Positions 41,768 to 51,312 of a stretch of 64,000 bases of DNA are shown here, piece after piece (positions within the stretch are counted from its first letter, which is position 1; each line of letters begins with the position of its first letter). Source of the stretch: Paenibacillus chondroitinus NBRC 15376 (GTDB taxonomy: Bacteria; Bacillota; Bacilli; Paenibacillales; NBRC-103111); the NCBI RefSeq assembly GCF_004000765.1, contig NZ_BILW01000009.1, forward strand, positions 124,001 to 188,000, in the 5' to 3' direction. Position numbers and translations under genes: made by a program. The notes under the pieces were generated by a model. The model did no database searches and was not told where the DNA came from. It saw only the letters and a list, made by a program, of their open reading frames with translations.

Positions 41768-44700
41768 TTACTTTTTGAGTGCTTTCAAGATAACAGTAAC
41801 GGCCTCAGCACGCGTAGCGTTCGCTTGCGCCTTGAAGGAACCGTCGCTATAGCCGTCGATCACATGGCTAGCCGATGCAGAAGCAACGGCGCTTTGCGCC
41901 CATTCGGAGATCGCTGAGCGATCCGTGAATGTATTGCCTGCCGCTGCTGTAGGCAGCTTGGCTGCACGAACGATCATCACTGCCATTTGTTCGCGGGTGA
42001 TTTGATCATCCGGTCCAAAAGAGCTGTCGCTGTAGCCGGAAATGATGTCATAGGCTGCCGCTGTTTCAATTGCTTTGCGCGCCCAGTGATTGTTCGTATC
42101 GGCAAAACCTTTGCCGCTCTTCTCTTGAAGCTTGAATGCTTTGACAAGAAGCGATGCAAATTCCGCACGGGTAATCGTACGATCCGGTCCGAAGGTACCG
42201 TTAGGATAGCCTTCGATCGCTCCAGCTTGAATGAGCTCGCGAATATTCGCTTCCGCCCAGTGGCCGGCTATATCGGACAGTGTGCCTTTACCTGTAGAAC
42301 CGGTATTCGTTGGATCTGTCGGTTTCTTATCTGTTGCGATTACAGCGAATTTCGTGAAGTGGTTGACTATGCCGCTAACCGTCGACTTGTCTTTATCGAC
42401 GCTTGGGTTGCTGAGTGCATTCCACTTCTTCGCTGTCTCATCGTACCAGTAGACTGCCACATCAGACTTGGTCAGATCTACCTTAGTCAGGTCAAACGGT
42501 AGGCTAATTGTTAGATTAGCAGTGAAATTGCCTGTCAAATCTTTCTTGATCTCAAACACATCGCTGATTAGCTTACCAGAAGTGCCTTTCAGCATTTCAT
42601 CGGTATTCGTTACTTTCTCGACCGTTACCCGGAAATCCGTGTTTGCCGCTCCAGCTGGAATGACGATCGTCACACCGTTATCCTTCACCGTTCCTCCGTT
42701 AGAAGAGGAGATCAGAGTGCCGCTAGGAGCGGAGCCGCCGCCAGATGAAGAGGATGGATTAGATGGATTAGTTAACGTAACCTTCAAGATCTCGGAACGG
42801 TCTCTGACTCTGATTCTCGGGTGCATATCCGAATCGCTGGAAACCTCGCCGATAGAAGCCAAACCGACTACGGAAACATTTGCTCCGTCTGTAACGAACG
42901 GAAGCGCCGTTGCCTTTGTAATGTATCCGTTAATGAAGACAATTGCCGGGCCGGACCCATCATTAATCGTAAATTGGTTAATGGTTCCGTCCGTGTCTTT
43001 GTAAATATTTGACACGACGCCTTGTGTTTTCACCAAGTTTCCGGTATTCGTGGATGACATGGAACCAGCTGTCGTAAGCGTAGTAGGCGCCAGTTTTTGG
43101 ATACTTGGATCCAAAACAGTCATTTTGCTAACCGTCAACTCTACCTCACCTTGATAATGCGTGATCGTACCTTCAAACCTTGCCTTCTGTCCTTCTTGGA
43201 TGCCTGAGGCAACCGGGAATAGATTGATACCGCCCGTTGCGTCCTGCGCATAAATAGAGTCGAAGAAGCCTTTGTTTGTATCAGGATTTGTGCTTTGCGT
43301 ATTTACCTCACTCGTCGCTGTTGCTTCAATGATGACTTCTGTCCCATCCGACAGATTCTTGGCGTTGGCTACGCTTGTAATCGTCATCGGATTAACAATT
43401 TTATAAAGATTATCCATTAAATTATAGTTGGCATAAGGCAATGTCCCTGCATTGTCCAAAGTTACTTGGATTTCAAAGTTACTCATGAATGATCCGCCGG
43501 CAACGACGACAAGCGAAGTTTTACCGTTCGGATGCGTGACAGTTTCAGATGCCGCCAGCATTTTTTCTTCCGGGTTTGTTGCCATCTTGCTGTTTGGATT
43601 TGCATATTTCGGAATATAAAGCCCTTGAGAATTACTTATTCCCTTATCGGTTTTATTCGTTCCGACTGTAATGTAAGGAAAAGTAGCTTTAGTCGTCCCG
43701 TATCCAAAGTTGTCATTATCGGTTTCAGCCGAATACGTGGTCGGGAAGCCAAAAACAAGCGGGCTGACCGTAGTCGGCAGCGTTGAGGTTCTCTCTCCTG
43801 TCGCCGGGTCTACAGCGTAAATGGTTGAACCTGAGTATTGGCTGTAGGTCTGCCCGTCGACGACGCCTTGCAGCAAAGGATTAGCCATATTAAACTCTGT
43901 CGGATACAATCTGTATGGTTGTCCTCCGTTTTTATCATCGTCCATCACCTCATCGTCACTTTCGCGCAGCGTGGAGCCGATGGCTGTCAGGACGTCGTTC
44001 TGAAGCTCGGACATATGTTTCTTCGGCGAAGACGGATCCGTGTTTGTGGATTCACCAAAGTCCGCGATATTTCCGAAGACAAGCGTGTTTCCGTTTTCCG
44101 AGAATGCTTTCAACGCAGCAATTTCTTCCGGTGTGTAATTCGCCGGAGTCGGCCATGCAGTAACGCTTTTTCTAGACGGAGCATTTAAAATGATCATTTT
44201 GTATTTAGGATTGCTTGTAGCGGCAATGAAATCCGCCGACGTTTTCAACTGTACAACTCTCACACTGTTTGCGCCTGCGAGAGTCATCATATTGGCCATT
44301 GTATCCGGATAGCTGCCTCCGCTGACGTACTCATTGCCGTGTGAGGCGTCAAGCCCGACATACGACACGGAGTTGATATCTACGACCTTCATCGTATTGG
44401 TCCCTGTATAAGTCTTATCGACTCCGTTCACCGTAAGCACAGCGTTAATTGTTACTGTTTTTGGCCCAGGGGTCGTCGGTGTATAGCTGAATTCATGCTT
44501 TGCGACACCGGAAGGCGCAATGCTTGTGCCAGGCGTATACGATTTGTTGGCTGCGGAATCTCCGTCTACGGTATAAGAAATAGACTTAAGTGTGACGGGT
44601 GTGCTTTCATTATTGAAGAAATTTGTTGTTACATTCAACGCCTCTGTTGTAACAGGCATGACGGAACTGTTAGTTACCGAAGTGATTCCGACTTTCGGCG

Positions 44701-47700
44701 CTGAACCAAGCCATATCGGCGCTGTGACAGCTACAAAACCTTGGTTATCCGTGATAATCGCGAAGTAATAACCAGCAGCAGGCGCCGTCATCGAATAGGT
44801 GTAATTAACGTTACTGCTTCCACCAGAGTAGGTCTGCTGATCTACAATTTTTCCTCCGTAGCTTATCAGCTTGACAGATGCGATATTACTAGTCGCTACA
44901 CCTGGGTTTTTATTGGCTGCTGTTACCGTAATGTTGGCAGTCGCAGGGGGAGCATTCAAAATTGCGCCCATGCTGTAAGTGTTCGTCCCGTCGGACAGAT
45001 GATAGGTGACATCCAAATCCCTGTTTTCTGTCGACCATACCGAACGGTCGTGCAATGCTGTATAAATTCCGCTCAATGTAAAATCGTTTGTGTAAACGAC
45101 TGTCGCAGCGGTATTCGATGTTCCCCAACCTTTTTTATGATTATCGCCGTTATTTGTTGGGGCTACGTGCCATCCTTTATCTAATGCCAAAATAAACTGG
45201 TCGACAGATCGGAAGTATCCGCCTGAGCCGATCGCGCCTTCGCCGTTTCCTGCTTCAACGAGAGTGACTTTATCGTCAATCGCATTGTTGTGATAACCAA
45301 AATCGGCAAAGTTACCGAATGTAGCTCCAGGATGATTCAACTGTGAAATGGAGCCCGGCGTACTCTGAAGCATTTGATAATAGGTTTGCAGACCACCATC
45401 ATTTGTTTTGTTATTCAAAGTCGCGTTGTTCCGGCTGACAAAACCTGTTGTGTTAAACGTATTCATGTGTCCTGGACCGCCGGACCATGTCATCTCATAA
45501 CCGTAGTCGGTTATGTAAGTAGGAGTGGCTGCATCTATCGCCGCCTTTTTACCGGCAAGCCAAGGAGCGTTGGTTGTGTTGTAATTATTAATATTTTGAT
45601 CCTTGGTGACGTCATAAGTTGCTGAATCGTAAGAGTTTGAGTGGTCTGTTACGATAAAGAAATCAAATTTACCCTGGTCTCTTGCATAAGCGTACGCCTC
45701 TGGCAAGGTTCCTTGACCGTCTGAGTTCATCGTATGTGCGTGAAGTGAGCCGTAATAGTTCTTCTCGCCACCGGTTGCTTTCTTAGCCGTATAGGAGAAA
45801 CTTTCAGAAGCACTGTCCACATAGTTTTGAAGTGTTGCCTTTGCAGCTATTCTTACCGGGAAGTACGAAGCATCCAAGGTAATAGGAGCTGTATAGGTTT
45901 GATTGGCTGTACCCACCAGAGTACCGTCTGTGGAAGTAAAGGAATTTCTGTATACAGAATAAATGATCGTTGAACCCGCCGTATCTGATGATAATGTGAT
46001 GGGTGTAGCGGGATTAATTGCAGAACTCCCTGGGCTTGCTAATACTTTTGCGACCTGGCTTTGTGTATAGGTAAAAGTTTGCGTCGACGTTGTATAGGAG
46101 CCGTCTGACGCTGTTGCTGTAATCGTTGCTGTTCCGTTTTGGAATGCATCAACTGTAATATAAACGGAATTTGTCACACTAGTTACAGGAGCGCCTCCGT
46201 TTAAGCTATAAGTGATTTGCGCGACTGTTGTTGGTGTGGTAAGTGTCACTCTGGAATTAAGAGGGATTGTCGTTCCGGTAGGCACGCTAGATGTCATAAA
46301 TTCAACGGTCGGCGCTGGAACCGCGACGAGATCGGCAACATTGGTAGAAAGCAGCTGTACGCCGTTGTTATATTTCGCGACGGCCTTTGTGATGTTCACG
46401 TAACTTCCGGCTGCTAGAGTGATAGCTTTAGCACGCAATTTAGCCGTTATACCTGCCTGGCTTACTGTGTGATCATAATAGCTCGTCCCAGTTCCTGTAA
46501 CACTGTCAAGTTTCACTGTATCAACGGAAACTAGCATGCCCTCATATGTTCTGTCTGCAAGCTGACTGAACATAATTTTGGTCGGGGTCGGAAGGGTCGT
46601 TGGGTTACTGTTACGTACAACGATATTTGAGGCGTTCACAGCATCTGGAACAATCTCCATCAAGCCATTATACGGTGACGCTTTCCCATAGACATAGATT
46701 TCTTTGCCCACATAGGAGGAAAAGTCTGCACCGGATTTATAAATAACGAGACCACTGCCAGCATTCATACCATCCTGAATATATAAGGTCGTATTTCCGT
46801 CTAAGTACGTACCGATGCCTTTTACCCATGCATATTTCCCAGCATCAAGCTTTTTCGCGTCAGCATTCGATGTGATAGTTTGCTGATTGAAGGATAATGT
46901 AGCGACATCGGACGGCAGAAGCTTCGTCGGCGACTTCGCTACAGCTTTTACGACAAATGGGTTTGTTCCTGTAAAACCGCCTTCGGAAAGAGCTGTGAAA
47001 GGCGCTGTGTATAATTTAGTGGAACCGCCAGCTGTTGTCGCCGGAGTTGTACCGTCTGTTGTGTAAAAAATTTGTGCGTTAGTATCTGTATTCGTTAAAG
47101 TAATGGGTGTAACGTCTAGTATCGCACCGGTTGTATCCGGCGACGCTGTTACGGCAGGTGTCGTATACGCTGGATCTTTGGCTCCGTAGAGTTGAAGACC
47201 GTTAACTGTGTAAGTACCACCTGTACCGATTGTACCATTTCCTTCAGAAGCATCAGATTTCTGAATAATTCTGATATATAACGTATTTTGATTCGCTGCC
47301 TCTGCCGGCAAAGTCATACCAAATTGCTCGAGAGACGTACTCTCGATTTTAACGGTATAACCTGTATCGGCAACTTTATTTCCGAATACAGTCCAGCTTG
47401 TTCCATCAGTACTCCACTCTGTATTAAGATCACGAGGACCAGTTCCTGAAGAACGTGTGCCATAATTAAAAATCAGATCCTTAAATCCAACAGTGGAAGT
47501 CTTAATGATCCAATATCCTTTATCCATCTGTCCACTGAAATTAGTGTTTGAGATCCCTCCAGAAGCATAGCTTAATCCTGAGGTTACTTGGGCATTACTT
47601 TTAAATAATTGCAAAGTTGAACTTGGATTGGAATAATAACCGCTTGTTGCTGCAAAGCTTGGGGCCGCAGCAGTAACTTGCGCAGCACTGGTATAGTTCC

Positions 47701-47869
47701 AGGTTGCAATATCCGTTTTTTCCACAATACTTTGCGGTGGATTTTCAACCGAATTGCTGCCGCTAATTGCAGCAAATGCCGTTGTAGCTGGTAAAGCAGG
47801 CAATATCATGTTCATTAATAATATAAATGACATGCCTATACGCCACAGCGCTTTTTTTAATGCTTTCAT
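41768..47869 (-). CDS. Very large SLH-anchored PHP-domain (CehA/McbA-like) metallohydrolase
   Basis: A 2,033-residue secreted surface protein. Order: signal peptide (cleavage near AFA-AIS); galactose-binding-like N-terminal region; chitobiase-type CHB_HEX_C modules near 240-300 and 530-690; an OB-fold region near 330-520; PHP domain near 700-960 with YYGSLHAHTMNSDGQGT, VTDHSNS and later LNHPGA and NNGDNH, all likely metal ligands; Ig-like domains; a GATase/DUF4350-like segment near 1167-1340; two more OB-type segments near 1493-1693; a ZU5-like domain 1713-1850; three SLH repeats from about 1860. PHP enzymes of this type are phosphoesterases or other hydrolases. OB folds suggest nucleic acid or glycan contact. 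An extracellular phosphodiesterase on the wall is the best guess; substrate unknown. AAGGAG precedes the ATG. Confidence 0.85.
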   Translation of the reverse strand: MKALKKALWRIGMSFILLMNMILPALPATTAFAAISGSNSVENPPQSIVEKTDIATWNYTSAAQVTAAAPSFAATSGYYSNPSSTLQLFKSNAQVTSGLSYASGGISNTNFSGQMDKGYWIIKTSTVGFKDLIFNYGTRSSGTGPRDLNTEWSTDGTSWTVFGNKVADTGYTVKIESTSLEQFGMTLPAEAANQNTLYIRIIQKSDASEGNGTIGTGGTYTVNGLQLYGAKDPAYTTPAVTASPDTTGAILDVTPITLTNTDTNAQIFYTTDGTTPATTAGGSTKLYTAPFTALSEGGFTGTNPFVVKAVAKSPTKLLPSDVATLSFNQQTITSNADAKKLDAGKYAWVKGIGTYLDGNTTLYIQDGMNAGSGLVIYKSGADFSSYVGKEIYVYGKASPYNGLMEIVPDAVNASNIVVRNSNPTTLPTPTKIMFSQLADRTYEGMLVSVDTVKLDSVTGTGTSYYDHTVSQAGITAKLRAKAITLAAGSYVNITKAVAKYNNGVQLLSTNVADLVAVPAPTVEFMTSSVPTGTTIPLNSRVTLTTPTTVAQITYSLNGGAPVTSVTNSVYITVDAFQNGTATITATASDGSYTTSTQTFTYTQSQVAKVLASPGSSAINPATPITLSSDTAGSTIIYSVYRNSFTSTDGTLVGTANQTYTAPITLDASYFPVRIAAKATLQNYVDSASESFSYTAKKATGGEKNYYGSLHAHTMNSDGQGTLPEAYAYARDQGKFDFFIVTDHSNSYDSATYDVTKDQNINNYNTTNAPWLAGKKAAIDAATPTYITDYGYEMTWSGGPGHMNTFNTTGFVSRNNATLNNKTNDGGLQTYYQMLQSTPGSISQLNHPGATFGNFADFGYHNNAIDDKVTLVEAGNGEGAIGSGGYFRSVDQFILALDKGWHVAPTNNGDNHKKGWGTSNTAATVVYTNDFTLSGIYTALHDRSVWSTENRDLDVTYHLSDGTNTYSMGAILNAPPATANITVTAANKNPGVATSNIASVKLISYGGKIVDQQTYSGGSSNVNYTYSMTAPAAGYYFAIITDNQGFVAVTAPIWLGSAPKVGITSVTNSSVMPVTTEALNVTTNFFNNESTPVTLKSISYTVDGDSAANKSYTPGTSIAPSGVAKHEFSYTPTTPGPKTVTINAVLTVNGVDKTYTGTNTMKVVDINSVSYVGLDASHGNEYVSGGSYPDTMANMMTLAGANSVRVVQLKTSADFIAATSNPKYKMIILNAPSRKSVTAWPTPANYTPEEIAALKAFSENGNTLVFGNIADFGESTNTDPSSPKKHMSELQNDVLTAIGSTLRESDDEVMDDDKNGGQPYRLYPTEFNMANPLLQGVVDGQTYSQYSGSTIYAVDPATGERTSTLPTTVSPLVFGFPTTYSAETDNDNFGYGTTKATFPYITVGTNKTDKGISNSQGLYIPKYANPNSKMATNPEEKMLAASETVTHPNGKTSLVVVAGGSFMSNFEIQVTLDNAGTLPYANYNLMDNLYKIVNPMTITSVANAKNLSDGTEVIIEATATSEVNTQSTNPDTNKGFFDSIYAQDATGGINLFPVASGIQEGQKARFEGTITHYQGEVELTVSKMTVLDPSIQKLAPTTLTTAGSMSSTNTGNLVKTQGVVSNIYKDTDGTINQFTINDGSGPAIVFINGYITKATALPFVTDGANVSVVGLASIGEVSSDSDMHPRIRVRDRSEILKVTLTNPSNPSSSSGGGSAPSGTLISSSNGGTVKDNGVTIVIPAGAANTDFRVTVEKVTNTDEMLKGTSGKLISDVFEIKKDLTGNFTANLTISLPFDLTKVDLTKSDVAVYWYDETAKKWNALSNPSVDKDKSTVSGIVNHFTKFAVIATDKKPTDPTNTGSTGKGTLSDIAGHWAEANIRELIQAGAIEGYPNGTFGPDRTITRAEFASLLVKAFKLQEKSGKGFADTNNHWARKAIETAAAYDIISGYSDSSFGPDDQITREQMAVMIVRAAKLPTAAAGNTFTDRSAISEWAQSAVASASASHVIDGYSDGSFKAQANATRAEAVTVILKALKK

Positions 47870-48135
47870 GTCCTCGCTCCTTGTTTCATTTTATTTATTG
47901 TAAAATCTTCGCTTAAATGAAAGGATCTAAAGAGTCAGCAGGATGGCGAAATGACCGCCGCTTTGTCTCGCTGCCTCTCCGATTATTTCATTTGGGCAAA
48001 TATTTTCACAAACATTGTTGATGTTTTACCAATACCTAATGGGGACATTATGAAATGTCCCTAGTAGATCAACTTGTCATCTCGTTTCCTTAAAAATCTA
48101 ATTAAACAAAGGTTAATAATTAATCCAAATAATGG

Positions 48136-49287
48136 TTAAACATTAGAAATTACTCGTTCGACAAGCCACAGTCCGCCTAGCACCAGGGCTAGAGCAGAGC
48201 AGGCAACAGCCACGTGCCTCGAGTGCTTCCAGCGATAAAGAAGAGCTAACGCGGGCAGTACCAGAGCAACAATGATTACCTGAACGGTTTCAATGCCGAC
48301 ATTAAAACTAATCAGATCAACAGCCAATTCGCTCTTCGGAATGTTCATTTCTGTTAAAATATCCGCAAAACCCATCCCGTGGATCATCCCGAAAAAGAAG
48401 GTCAATACCCATCGATAGCTGATTTTCTTGCGAATCAAGTTGTCCAAAGCGACATAACAAATGCTCAGCGCAATGGCTGGTTCCACAATACGTGAGGAGA
48501 TATGGATCACACCTGTGACCGTCAAGGCCAAGGTAATACTATGCGCGATCGTGAACGCTGTGATCGTCCCCGCATACTGCTTGAACGTTTGCCTTGCGAT
48601 GAGCAAGGAGAATAAGAACAAAAGGTGATCGTATCCCGATAAAATATGATTCATCCCCAACACGAAAAAAGAAAACCAACCGTTCATCTTGCTTGACGAA
48701 GCTTCCTCCTCAGGCTTTTGCGACTGAGGCGATGTATCGCCCGACTGCAATCCGGCGAAATCATTTTCCGTCATTTGCTGCGTCCAGGTCCGGTTGTTAC
48801 CCGAAAGTGCGGCTGTGCTTTTCTGAGCTCCGTAATAAATCGTCATCAGATTTACGTAATTACTCGCTGTGTCATTTAAATACAATTGATCGGTCAGCTG
48901 GATCGACTGGGATGCCGCTACCGCTGGGAAGGAGATCTTCATAATTGCCCTTTTTCGGTACATACCGAAACTCTCGAGTTGGGGCCACGCTGCGGCTTCT
49001 CCGTTAATTTTCACAACGAGGTTGTTCTGTAGAACTGTCAGCAGCTTCTGATCCACTGCAGCGAATTCCTCTGAATCGAGAGTTCCGTCATGATTGGTAT
49101 CGCCACCTACAAGCTCTATGACCGATAAGTCATCGAGTGCATAAGTAAGCTCCGTCTTGGATTTATAAAATTCCAATGTCGAATAAGTCGCGCTGTAGGC
49201 ATGAGCATCCGCTCGATGATCAATGGACAGAAGCACAATCAGCGCCATGAAAATTGAGAGAAAGAAACGCCATCGACAAACCGCCAT
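48136..49287 (-). CDS. HupE/UreJ-family membrane protein with EF-hand-bearing extracytoplasmic domain
   Basis: A 383-residue protein with a signal peptide (ADAHA), an extracytoplasmic domain of about 170 residues and a C-terminal block of six or seven helices containing NHILSGYDHLLFLFSLL and MIHGMGFADIL, the hallmarks of the HupE/UreJ_2 family. An EF-hand-like loop DTNHDGTLDSEE lies near 65-76. HupE proteins have been linked to nickel or cobalt uptake, but this extended form has no assigned substrate. The ATG follows AAGGAGGG at a good distance. The gene stands between the SLH-PHP and WG-repeat genes with no obvious partner. Confidence 0.82.
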   Translation of the reverse strand: MAVCRWRFFLSIFMALIVLLSIDHRADAHAYSATYSTLEFYKSKTELTYALDDLSVIELVGGDTNHDGTLDSEEFAAVDQKLLTVLQNNLVVKINGEAAAWPQLESFGMYRKRAIMKISFPAVAASQSIQLTDQLYLNDTASNYVNLMTIYYGAQKSTAALSGNNRTWTQQMTENDFAGLQSGDTSPQSQKPEEEASSSKMNGWFSFFVLGMNHILSGYDHLLFLFSLLIARQTFKQYAGTITAFTIAHSITLALTVTGVIHISSRIVEPAIALSICYVALDNLIRKKISYRWVLTFFFGMIHGMGFADILTEMNIPKSELAVDLISFNVGIETVQVIIVALVLPALALLYRWKHSRHVAVACSALALVLGGLWLVERVISNV

Positions 49288-49440
49288 ATATGCCCTCCTT
49301 TTCTGTTCCTGCTTCTAGTTCTGCAGAAATCGGTAGTAATATTCGATGCTTACCAAATCTATCATTCAATTGTTATATCCAAGTCAAATACTTGTAATTA
49401 AATTATTAAGTTCAATAGATGAAAACTTTCCAATATCCAG

Positions 49441-50625
49441 TTACTTGCGAGGGTTCCAGATATATTTTCCGATTCTATCGATATATCCAATTCTTCCATC
49501 GGACAAGCTTACCTTGGCAATGCCATTTCTAAATTCTCCGGCCACATTGCGCTTTAAATAGTTGCTCTCATCTTTCGTAATAACCGGAGCAATACTTACT
49601 TTCCCTTCCTTATTCATATACCCGCCAGCCCCATCAGCAATGGGAGCTAAGCCCTCTGTTATCAGCGTTTCATCATAGCTATCATTTAAAGTAGGGCCAA
49701 TTTTATAAGCTCCTGTTTCATCTATATATCCTATTGAATATTGGTTGATACTTTCGCCCACGCATACCTTTGCAAGCCCTTCTGAAAAATCATATGCCCT
49801 TGCATATTTAGGCTCTATCTTCATATTGCCCTTAGTATCAATATATCCGTACTCAACAGTGGACCGATCCTTATTCTGCACTGCTACGGCTGCTAAGCCA
49901 CCCGAGAAGCTTTTGCCGGAAACATATTTACTAGCGTCAATCATCACTTTTCCTGTTTTGTCAATATACTGGTAGTGCTTGTCATCCTTTACAGTAGCTA
50001 AGCCATCTGAAAAGCTGCTAGCTTCATGATATTGAACTGGAATAATCATTTTCCCATAGCGATCAATGTACCCGTACATTTCGGTTTTATCGTCTTGCAC
50101 TAATATCAGACCTTCACTCTGCGTCTGCAAACCCGTTCCATTGAACAGCATGGAAACGATCTGCATTTCAGGAGGTAACGTGTATAAAACCTTACCCTTA
50201 CTATCCAAGATGAAATAGGTAAGATCATACGTCATCGCATCTACTTGAATCGCTCCGGCTACACCTTCGTTATACTTGGTTATATAGGAATAATCCGGCT
50301 TTACTACCATTTTTCCTGTAGTATCAATGGCGCCATATTTTACACTATCTTGTTCCATCGTCTGTTTGCTGCCATCTGAATTATTATTTAATAGAACAAC
50401 TGCGATACCATCATGAAAATCATCGGCCCATGCGTAAGTTGGTTCTACGACAATCTTCCCGCTTTTATTTATATAGCCCCATTTTCCATCAACTTGTATC
50501 GGATATAATAATGTCTTTTCATTGTTCTTCTTGTTTACAGCTAAAACACCTATGATTATCGCTAGCATAATTAAAATGATAATTGGCACCCATATGTTAC
50601 TTCTCTTCATTCGTCTATTTTTCAA
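49441..50625 (-). CDS. Membrane-anchored WG-repeat protein
   Basis: A 394-residue protein with one N-terminal membrane helix (IWVPIIILIMLAIIIGVLAV) and an extracytoplasmic part made of about six to eight WG repeats (KWGYINKSGKIVVEPTY, then YGYIDRYGKMIIPVQY and others). WG repeats form beta-propeller-like or solenoid folds in proteins of mostly unknown function. The start region has only a weak site (AAAGGA). A decayed T-box and a gene remnant lie upstream, so this gene may have lost its original neighbour. Function not assigned. Confidence 0.82.
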   Translation of the reverse strand: MKNRRMKRSNIWVPIIILIMLAIIIGVLAVNKKNNEKTLLYPIQVDGKWGYINKSGKIVVEPTYAWADDFHDGIAVVLLNNNSDGSKQTMEQDSVKYGAIDTTGKMVVKPDYSYITKYNEGVAGAIQVDAMTYDLTYFILDSKGKVLYTLPPEMQIVSMLFNGTGLQTQSEGLILVQDDKTEMYGYIDRYGKMIIPVQYHEASSFSDGLATVKDDKHYQYIDKTGKVMIDASKYVSGKSFSGGLAAVAVQNKDRSTVEYGYIDTKGNMKIEPKYARAYDFSEGLAKVCVGESINQYSIGYIDETGAYKIGPTLNDSYDETLITEGLAPIADGAGGYMNKEGKVSIAPVITKDESNYLKRNVAGEFRNGIAKVSLSDGRIGYIDRIGKYIWNPRK

Positions 50626-50666
50626 TTTTTATTATCCTTTCTGAATGTAACGAGCAAAATCAATTA

Positions 50667-50801
50667 CTACTTCATTCTATTAATTTTTGTTTTGGCTGCA
50701 TAAGCGGCATGATAAGCTTTGGTAAAGGATTCGACATAATCTGACAAAAACTGGAATAACTCAACCGGCCACTTATAACGAATCTGAAATAAATGCAAAA
50801 A
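50667..50801 (-). pseudogene. C-terminal remnant of an unidentified gene after the T-box hairpin
   Basis: A 44-codon open stretch without start codon runs from inside the T-box terminator to a TAG at 50667. It contains KWPVELFQFLSDYVESF and ends KTKINRMK. The composition is that of a real soluble protein. It sits where the controlled gene of a T-box should be, so it is probably what remains after a deletion. I cannot name the parent gene. Confidence 0.4.
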
Positions 50802-50850
50802 GAGCGCATTCGAAGGGACGAATGCGCTCGTGGTACCACTATAAATGCCA
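50797..50850 (-). promoter_or_regulatory. 3' half of a T-box leader (probably a remnant)
   Basis: On the minus strand AGTGGTACCACGAG resembles the T-box sequence AGGGTGGNACCGCG, and it runs into an 11-bp terminator stem (GAGCGCATTCG / CGAATGCGCTC) with loop TCCCTT and five T. The upstream 90 nt to the plus-strand promoter do not show a clear Stem I or specifier loop. The element seems truncated, matching the decayed gene behind it. In the 50626-50973 gap I otherwise see only the promoter at 50887. Confidence 0.5.
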
Positions 50851-50886
50851 TGTAATGCTAATGTGCAGCGAAGTCATTCTTAATCA

Positions 50887-50916
50887 TTGTGATTCCACCT
50901 GATCTTTCGCTATAAT
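50887..50916 (+). promoter_or_regulatory. Candidate sigmaA promoter of the small plus-strand gene
   Basis: TTGTGA (50887-50892), an 18-bp spacer and a consensus TATAAT (50911-50916) lie about 58 nt before the ATG at 50974. Confidence 0.55.
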
Positions 50917-50973
50917 GAACCCATCCGTTCATATGAAGTCGAATAGGTAATTGAAGGAGATGTGTACCCTAAC

Positions 50974-51282
50974 ATGAATAAAAAACAATTAGAAGAACAG
51001 ATGATCGAAAACTATAAACGCGAGGAGCATATGATGATTCTCGTTTTTGCCCAGTGGTGTATCAATCATGATTTGGACCCGGCCGCGCTTTATCGTGCTG
51101 CTTATCCGGATCAAGAGGATAATGCCTCACTTCAGCAAGCTCTCGATTTAACGGTTCCCAAAGAGGAAGCCGGCGAGGTGGCGGATCACACCGTATTAGG
51201 CGTGCTGTCTCTTTTCGGCAACGAGGAACTTGCGTTCATCGTGACACAGGAGATCGATAAAAGGGACAAACGAAGTCGTTAA
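50974..51282 (+). CDS. Small hypothetical protein
   Basis: A 102-residue soluble, acidic, helical protein (KREEHMMILVFAQWCINHDLDP). I recognise no family. AAGGAG lies 14 nt before the ATG at 50974 and only 2 nt before a GTG at 50962, so the start is not settled. A good sigmaA promoter precedes it. It is monocistronic. Confidence 0.7.
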   Translation: MNKKQLEEQMIENYKREEHMMILVFAQWCINHDLDPAALYRAAYPDQEDNASLQQALDLTVPKEEAGEVADHTVLGVLSLFGNEELAFIVTQEIDKRDKRSR

Positions 51283-51312
51283 CCCCCTAAACCGTTAACA
51301 CCCTAAAGGAAA

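Noticed and set aside
48041-48062. Hairpin GGGGACATT / AATGTCCC after the HupE-like gene as a terminator
   Set aside because: There is no U-run and it lies about 70 nt beyond the stop. I could not assign a role, so it is not listed as a feature.
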